Shown here: positions 56,524 to 64,000 of the stretch, piece by piece
How positions within the stretch are numbered: the first letter of the stretch is position 1
Layout of the letters: each line of letters begins with the position of its first letter
DNA from: Juglans regia
Taxonomy: Eukaryota > Streptophyta > Magnoliopsida > Fagales > Juglandaceae
NCBI RefSeq assembly: GCF_001411555.2
Contig: NC_049905.1
Location: forward strand, 4,340,001-4,404,000
DNA: 64,000 nt
Direction of reading: 5' to 3'
Notes under the pieces: generated by a model
Database searches by the model: none
Told to the model about the DNA's origin: nothing
What the model saw: only the letters and a program-made list of their open reading frames with translations
Made by a program: the position numbers and the translations under genes

Positions 56524-59194
56524 TTAAGTGCTTTCCTGAAATGATTGACATCGACAAAAAGCCACTGGGTTTGCTTTTAAGACCTTATCAGCATCTGATG
56601 TATGAGAATTTGTATTTGATTTGGATTGGGAAGCTTTAAAAATGCCACCTCTGACGCTGGATTTTTCCTTGTCAGGCTCAATACCCAAAGTAGACCATAT
56701 GGAACTCTTTGCAGCCTCTTCTGGATGAGTAACTCTCAGTGTCTTAGGTACCCAAAGGCTCTGTTCCTTTGTTTCTTCAGCCAGTGAATTTGCATCCTTT
56801 GAATGCTTTCCCAAGATCGGTGAGCTATTACCTGAACAGCTGCTGTTGCTAGTAGAAGATGAAACTGATGGGCTACCATTAGATCTGACCAACTGTTTAT
56901 TCCACTTCCTAGCATCCCAGCTTGGCATGCAACCCCAGTATGGCACAGGAAGAGGCAGGAATGTTGGTTCACAGAAGCCAGGAACTGGCACCATAGGTGA
57001 AGAACCCATATGACCAGTATTAGAGATACTACTACCAGGTCCAAACACCAGTTCATTCGAACCTGGGTTCCAATGGCGTGCACATTGAGAAACAGGGTAA
57101 CACTGCAGTGGATGAGTTAAATTGAAACTGTTGCAATGTCCTGGAGATTCACTTTCGTGGGAAGTAGCAGCTGTGAAGGAAGAGCCAGATGATAAGGGCT
57201 CCTCGCTACTCTCCTCAGAAACCAAAGGCCAAATTTCAACATTTTTCTTTTGTTCTTTGAGATTGAGCACAGTTGACATGGATTCACATAGTGGAGCATC
57301 TTTGCTAATATTTAGAACTGCTCCTGTTCCTTTGTCAAGTCTTAAAGAGGCAGGAAGTTCAAGACATGAGGGATGCTGGTCGCTAGCAGAGTTAAGGCTG
57401 TCTGCTTTGGTGACTGGTATTACATTAGATGGCACCACTACTTGATGGTACTCCGAAGGCTTATTCTTGCGCCTTCCAGCCCCGACAGGAACACTTCTAA
57501 TTGTTCCTCCAGCTGTCCAATATCTCTGGCAATTCTTGCAAAAATGTCTAGGTTGGTTTACATTGTAGTTGTTGAAATAGCAAAACTTTGTCTCCAGGCT
57601 AGTACAGCGAGGACAAGGGACAACCTTGTTTGGCTTCCTTAAAACCTTCTCTTGGCCACCTGCATCATTTTTAGCAGCTCGGTCTTCCTCAGGATTATGA
57701 TCTACTTTGGCCTCATTCTCTATTAAGGGATTTTGGTTTTTGGTATCTTTTTTATTATCTAACTCAGAAGGAATATCCTGCTCGCAAAAATTCTCCATCA
57801 GAGGGTCATTCATTTTAATTTGTGTTACTTCACATACCCTTCATTTTAAATAGAGTTGTAAAATAATTGTAGACTAGTGGTTTATAATTTTCCAAAATAC
57901 TGCATCAAAAGCAAACCCCTAAACTTCAATGAGGCATGTAGTAACAACAAACGACTTATATGATAGAAAATAACCAAATCTAGCACATCTTAATCCATAT
58001 CTAAGATGAATTTGGGTTTATAATTCTTCAATAAAAGCCCATAGATATGAGTAATAAATAATTTTTTATAGGTAAATATAAGTAATAAATAATAAAAACA
58101 GTAACAGCAAACACAGGCAACATAACTCACATCAGATATTTGAAATCTATAGCACACAAGCATGAGTCTATGCAACAAAGTTCAAAGCCCAAATTCGGGG
58201 TACAATCCCAAACCATCCATATCACCAATCCATGAAAACACCGAAAGAAATAGACATCTTGCTCCCTCAATGTCTTTTTCGGTAGGATTTTTGTTTTCCA
58301 CTATTCCTAAAATATTATGGTTTATTTAGGTTTCAGTTGTAAGTGCAACGATATCACTCAGGTTCATGTTTGAATTATATATTATGAGTCCACATTGAAG
58401 CTGTTGAACTCTGTACTATACTGCTCTTGCAGGCATAGAGATATTCACACTTACGGTTCCTTAACTCGTTGCTGAGGGATTTAGTGTTTGGAAACTACCA
58501 GTAGCTTTACTGATGATATAATATTCCCGATGTTCCATGGTTATCTTTTGTTAATTAAGCACTTGTAGTTGTAGCCACTCACCTTAGAAAACTGTGGAAC
58601 TGCGATCATTTTCAAGAAAATAAGAAATTTCACTTAGTTTCATAAACAAAGCAATTCAGCTCCCCACAATCCCATTAAAAATGCACCGACTGATTATTAC
58701 ATGCTTGTGTTATAATGAAAATGACTTCATATTTTTTGCTTTTGTTTCTCTTTGATTATTTAGTCAGATTTGTTCCCCTTCTTCATGACTAGAAGCAAAT
58801 AGCAGCTGCTATCTAGAAAGTCAATGCAATCTTTCCAACATTAGAATTTTTTTTTTTAAAAAGCAGTGATAGTGAAAGCATAATGAATCCGAACTTAAAA
58901 AGTTAATCAAGAATACGATCCAAAACAAGGCAACGATTTCTGCTTTCTTTATAAAAAAAATTAAAAAAAAAAAAGGTCGTATTGCGTTTTCTCCCACAAA
59001 AATAGAAAGTAATTTATGCAAGCGCCAATCAATCCAAGTATCCATAAATGGTCTAAAATTACCGTGACTAAAGGAATTGCCGGAGAATGACGTTCAGAGC
59101 CGGAGCCTTGTTCGGAAACCGAGGGAATCCGAGAGTCAGCTACCGGAATATTCCTACCGAAAAGCTTAATGGCCGGATCTCTCACTTGAGACAT
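56524..59194 (-). CDS. Cycling Dof factor (CDF) transcription factor
   Basis: Nuclear Dof zinc-finger repressor of the type that represses CONSTANS/FT and is removed by FKF1-GIGANTEA. Exon 1 (59194-59063) encodes 44 residues starting [18 protein letters not shown], the CDF N-terminal motif. The last exon ends at 56524 and is open from an ATG at 57813 (429 residues). It has the Dof finger [18 protein letters not shown]...[17 protein letters not shown], then the CDF C-terminal motifs [24 protein letters not shown] and GGIFKA. The exon 1 donor (acg/gtaatt) is phase 0, but the usable acceptors before 57813 are not. A 17-nt exon at 58583-58599 (donor gtgagt, acceptor gcag) would restore phase; this is unproven. 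Which CDF paralogue it is stays open. Confidence 0.9.
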
Positions 59195-61501
59195 GCCCCC
59201 TCAGGTGGGAAATTCAATGAGTCTCAACTCTCAAGTGTCAAAATGACTCAAAAATGCTCCATAGGTAATGAAACAGAGAAACTCAACTTCAAACCCCCCC
59301 CTAAGCTTTTGGGATACAGAAACATCTTCTTCTTCGTTAACGATAAGAATTATATATTTCAAAGAGCCTAGCGGTCACTTGGCCTTTTGTTCTTTCTTTT
59401 TTTTTTTAATTTTTTATTCATATTTTTTTATTATTTTTAAAAAATATAAAAATATATTAATAATCACCCTCTTAACTATTAAATAAAAAAATTAAAATAT
59501 ATGAAGTGTGAGAAAACAAGTAGGCAAAATAGTATTTTTCTTTCAATATTTGGAAAAAATAAATAAAAATTTAATTCCATTTCATTTCTTACAAAGAATT
59601 TGAATATTTAACTTTTCTACAAATATAAATATTGAAATAAATAATCCTCTAAAATATATTCTGATTCAAGGTTAGATATTTGAGATCTATCAATAATGGA
59701 CTCGATTGTTTTTATAGATGAGATGAATTGAGATTAAAATTAAAATTTTAATAAAATATTATTAGAATATATATTTTTAATATTATTTTTATTTTGATAT
59801 TTGAAAAAATTAAATTATTTATTTTATTTTATATAAAAATTTAAAAAAATTAAAATAATATAATAAATTAAGAGAAGTTGTAAATCATTTCATTTTATTT
59901 ATGTGAGCAACAATTATATCTCATAGTTTTACAAAAAAATGTGTAATGCGAGTAATGTTAAATAGAAGTCTCAAATAAACAAGTACTGTGCGGCCTGCAG
60001 ATCCTTTGTAAAAAAATAGATCACACTAAAAAAATAAGTTTTTTTTTTTTACTAAAAATTCTATGTAAAATGGAGTGCGCAAGTAATACGTAAAAATAAT
60101 TGTATATAGCAAAATTCTTTTTTTTTACACATTTTAAAATGGGATCTATTTTTTTACCAAAAGACTGCAAAATTTATCTATTTTGACCGAATTTTAAGAT
60201 ACAAAAATAAAGATGGATAGAGTGAAAGAGATGGATAAATAAAGATATAAATTATAAAGTAGACCCTACTTCATCCATCCTTCCTACAGTGATATATCAT
60301 CTCTTATTATATTATTATTATTATTATTTATGATAACAATGCCGGGTGAACGATGACAGAACCTAGCTCTTAGCTTTGTTCCAAGACTATTTGGCAGTTC
60401 TCAGAATATGGATGAAGTGACATATCAACAAATATGTATATAAACAATTTTGATCCTATCATAATCATATGATGAGAGTACTATGCGTTCATTGTCAGAC
60501 AAATACCGTGTTCTAAACGAGATCGTTGGCACTCCAAGAGTAAATGAACATAGGTTGAGCTAGATTCAAATCACTTAAAGTTCTTAGGCCCTAGAGCGGG
60601 AGAGATAGATACATAAAGTGAAGTTAACTTGATGTGTCTATTTCTCTTTTATTCTAGACCTTATAGTTCGGTCGAGAAAGGTAGATCGCTATCCGGTTGA
60701 GCCGAACAACACATTACCATAGCTTTGAATCGAAAACATATTAAAATGCCAAACATAACTCATAATCTCATCCTTTAGCTGATGTTATATATACTTGGCC
60801 ATCTGGAGGAGGATTGGAATGCCATCACCTTGCTCATGGTGTATGTACTATGAACACGGTGGCTGTTGCACCTTTGTTATAAAGCTTCTTACACTTCAGT
60901 TTCGCAGCTAAAGCTGGAGTGAAGTGATACATGTGGAAGTTCCTTTTCTTGGGGATATGACGTGTGTGAAAGTTCATTTAAGAAGGAAAATACCTGGAAT
61001 CCCAAATCTCACGCATCAGGAAGCTCCATTGAGGACAATATATGAGCCTTTCTCATCATTCCTACACCACACACGTCTTAAGATTTTTTCTTAACACAAA
61101 CCTCAACATGTCTGGTGCATATAGACCAGGGCAACCCTGACATAAGATGCTAATACTATTAGGCTACCATGCTTTTATATAATCAGCCACCACAGTCTCA
61201 GACCAGAACCCAACTCATTGCTGACTCAAACCAAAAATAAAACAAACTTGAATCCACCTATCAAGGAGAAACAACCAAAGTTGGTATCGAACTCTGATTG
61301 TCTAAATTTTTCAGTGATAACCTTGGTAATGTACATTGAATGACTATGTGAATACAACAAAATAAAATACAACATTAAAAAGACTACCCTTCGGATAGCA
61401 ATAACAAAAATCTGGCAACCAAGAGAGATACTCTGAAGCAGCCTAAAGAATAGGATCCTTTACAAAGAAAAGGAGGTGTAAACAGGAACAAAAACACCTT
61501 G
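59195..61501. other. Intergenic: CDF promoter side and ALA1 3' flank
   Basis: 59195 onward should hold the CDF 5' UTR and promoter; no clock element is obvious to me. 59700-59910 is a family 1 MITE copy (atagatgagatgaattgaga). 59940-60180 is T/A-rich with possible foldback. About 60900-61501 is likely ALA1 3' UTR. Confidence 0.5.
59700..59910. repeat. AT-rich MITE, family 1, copy f
   Basis: tagatgagatgaattgagat, the core (taatattatttttattttga) and an AT-rich end; same family as 25882-26078. Confidence 0.6.
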
Positions 61502-64000
61502 TTATCTTTGTGGAGGATCCGGGATAGGATTCATTTCTATTTCTGTAGCTCCAAACTCCCTCAGATTCCCAAATTTCTCAGCTTCCCTTGCAATCTGAAT
61601 ATCGCTGGGTTTATAGTATTGATACAGAAACTTTACAGCCAAACGAGGAATTAGGCCAGCTATGACGATTGCAAGCAAGCATAACCAAAATGTACTCCTT
61701 TTTGCAACATGGAAGATTGCCCTGTCATATTATAGTGGAGTTGCACATCAGTCTCTACTAAAAAAGTAAAAACACGATTTCAATATATCTTTCAACACTG
61801 GACTCATGCAGGAAGATTTTTCATCTAATCTTTTTTTATCAGTAAATAAGAACTTTATTGATGAGGTAAATAGGCATATCAAAAGTCCACCAGAAGAATT
61901 TTCATCTAGTCTGCAGTAGATATCACCCAAATTGTGCCTCTTTGTGGCCATTGAGTATGTATTGTCGTCTGGGAGACATAAAGTATTAGTAGTGAATGTT
62001 GTAAGGTTCACACACTCTATCTTTATACAAATCTAGGCCCAAGAAGGAATTATGCTGAGTCTGTATCTGAAACACAAAACTGATATTCTACCATACAGCT
62101 TTTAATTGCAGCTCATTAAAAGTCTACGTGAAGTGGTTTTAAAGAACAGTGGGTTAACAGGGAGTGAAAAAAGCCGAATAATAGAAGCTCTAGAAGCCAA
62201 GACAAGAGGTGTATAAAAAGGATGCATAATTACTTACAAGCTTATGACTGCCCATTTTTAGACGTAAGAAGATATCGTTTTTGTTAAAGAAAAAGAGGGG
62301 CCAAGGTAGGTAGTTGGGTCATTTTCTTTTGGCTAAGATGTACATACTCACATGAAAAGCTAGAAGAACAACATGAAAAATTAACCAAGGCTACTGGAAA
62401 AATGGGGAGCTTAGAAGAACAAGCCTTCTCACGTTGAAGGTGACTAAAAGATGAAGATATCTAGCAGCAGGTCCTATTGTCTCTTTATCGTATGAATTTC
62501 AGCTTGACACAATTAAAAACCGTTCCAAAAATTTCAGTTTAACTATCCAACATTGGAGAATCACCATTCAGGCTTCTATTCTTGTCTTCGGGAGGACCAC
62601 TAGTAAGAGTGAGCTCCCGCGAATTGGGAAGAACTTGTATATGAAGCACATTATTAAATATAGGGCTGAAATAATGTGATGACAAGACAAGAGACTTACC
62701 AGTAACCAACTAATGAGGGTATAACATCAATGATAACAACACAAACGGCAGTAGCAATTATAGATCCCCAAATGACTGCATGAGTAATCCAAGTCCACCG
62801 AAAGACGTCCATGGCCAAGTGTATATTAACCAAAGTAACCACTCCAAGTATCCAAAGATCTCCTATACCTGATATGTCAATGGTGCTGTGCCAATATGCA
62901 AAGAAAGGGATAAAGAAGATAGCTGCACTTTGCCACAATGAATCAAACATTGTTAACCAAAACAACCTTCTATTGTAGCACTCTTGTCTTTGCCCAGCCC
63001 CATAAAGTTGGGGATACTGTAGAAGAGTCCTCCTACTTAGATCCTTGTCAAGAATTCCAACAACAATCGTAGGCAGTGAAGTATAGATTATTGAATACAA
63101 CACACTACTCCATTCATTGATTGCAGTTGTCAAACTGAAAGAAGTAAAGAGCACATACCTACACAAAGTACATGAAAAACTTAGCAATGGTGAAGCAGGC
63201 CATTGCGGACATAATTAGGTTAAACTGTAATCTTTTCCGTCTAGATCATATTCTTTATCCACATGTACAACTCTGTCCCACTCGACTAAATAGTAATTCA
63301 AGCTTGAATTACAAAACCATATTATAAACACAATTAAAAAACAATCTGTCTCTCCCCCTTCCCGCAGAACAAAGAGAGACAGTGAGAAGCTTATACATAG
63401 TTTGGACACAGGTTAAGACTTGAGACGATGTCCATAACAAACTTCAACAGACTGAACCAGCTAAATTAGATGGCGTATTCATAACTACAGAATCATTATA
63501 TGTGAAGAAATAATCAAAAGAAATATGAGTGCCCAATAAAAACTCACCAAAATAGAACAAATACCAACACAGAATTCCTGTAAAAATTGTATAATATCAT
63601 GTAGCCCATTCGTTGGTAATTCCAGTGCCCATGGACCAAAATAAGGGGAACTAAGAATTTAAATTGCCCCATTGCAAAATCTGATGCCATTACAGCTTGC
63701 CGACCCTCTTGGCCACTGATGCCAACTCCAACATCAGCCATTTGGATCATCGATACATCATTGGCACCTGATAGTGATACAAGCAAAATGTCAACAATGA
63801 ACATCAAAATGTTAGCAGGAAAATTTGCATTTTATTTTCCATATTTTGGCTCTCTTTTATGGGAGCATAAGTTATTTATCTAACGCACCATCGCCAATGG
63901 CAAGTGTCATATCAGTAGTTCTGTTCTTCACAAGGGCAACGATTCCAGCTTTTTGCAAAGGAGCCACTCGACAACATAGCACAACAGAACAGTTACTGGC
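61502..64000 (-). CDS. ALA1: Phospholipid-transporting P4-ATPase, ALA1-like, C-terminal part
   Basis: P4 flippase that moves aminophospholipids to the cytosolic leaflet, normally with an ALIS beta subunit. Four minus-strand exons are present: 64000-63889 (cut by the window end), 63767-63548, 63158-62700, 61721-61502 (TAA), joined in frame. The first holds [14 protein letters not shown] and LAIGDG; the junction completes the hinge motif [11 protein letters not shown]. Then come [38 protein letters not shown] and the last membrane helices (e.g. [16 protein letters not shown]). The C-terminus reads [13 protein letters not shown] ... [10 protein letters not shown], which I recall as like Arabidopsis ALA1 rather than other ALAs. 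Catalytic DKTGT lies upstream of the window. No lesion is seen. Confidence 0.93.
61812..61912 (-). mobile_element. 61-bp LINE tail insertion with 20-bp target-site duplication
   Basis: The insert 61832-61892 is ttttttatcagtaaataaga followed by actttattgatgag and aggcatatc, the reverse complement of a LINE end (tgcctatt ... tttactgat-A6). Flanks gaagatttttcatctaatct (61812-61831) and gaagaattttcatctagtct (61893-61912) match at 18 of 20. It lies in the ALA1 intron 61722-62699. Confidence 0.8.

Overview
The window is nuclear DNA of a flowering plant. The genes are intron-rich with GT-AG introns, and the intergenic DNA is very AT-rich and full of retroposons and MITE-like foldback elements. All protein genes recognised are eudicot-like. 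The recurrent AT-rich foldback families recall, from memory only, those of Fagales trees such as walnut, hickory or oak; that placement is an inference with low confidence.

Layout. (1) 1-21332, + strand: 3' three-quarters of a ubiquitin-specific protease of the UBP12/UBP13 (USP7-like) type. It has 28 exons, and its introns carry a full-length L1-type LINE, a SINE, a TRIM with insertions nested inside it, and many very short LINE tails. (2) 22963-23892, +: two-exon steroid 5-alpha-reductase-like membrane protein. (3) 24400-29180, -: decayed LINE of a second type with an RNase H tail, itself hit by two MITEs. (4) 32518-36253, +: sucrose-phosphatase in 8 coding exons, with CTG where the start ATG is expected. 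(5) 37554-39724, +: RTM2-like Hsp20-domain protein with a C-terminal membrane anchor. (6) 40640-41251, -: small phytocyanin. (7) 42989-43300, +: SRP (7SL) RNA gene with a complete plant Pol III promoter. (8) 46208-50464, -: RBBP5-like WD40 subunit of COMPASS. (9) 54640-55145: LTR-like sequence. (10) 56524-59194, -: cycling Dof factor. (11) 61502-64000, -: C-terminal exons of an aminophospholipid flippase (ALA1-like), cut by the window end.

The genes are unrelated in function (protein deubiquitination, lipid/steroid metabolism, sucrose synthesis, chromatin H3K4 methylation, photoperiod transcription, membrane lipid flipping, protein targeting). This is an ordinary gene-rich plant segment, not a pathway cluster. 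The most unusual signal is a series of LINE-tail insertions between 13 and about 100 bp long, each bracketed by a 12-20 bp target duplication and ending in a variant of ACTTATC-A(n). They sit mostly in introns and grade up to a 5.66 kb full-length copy.
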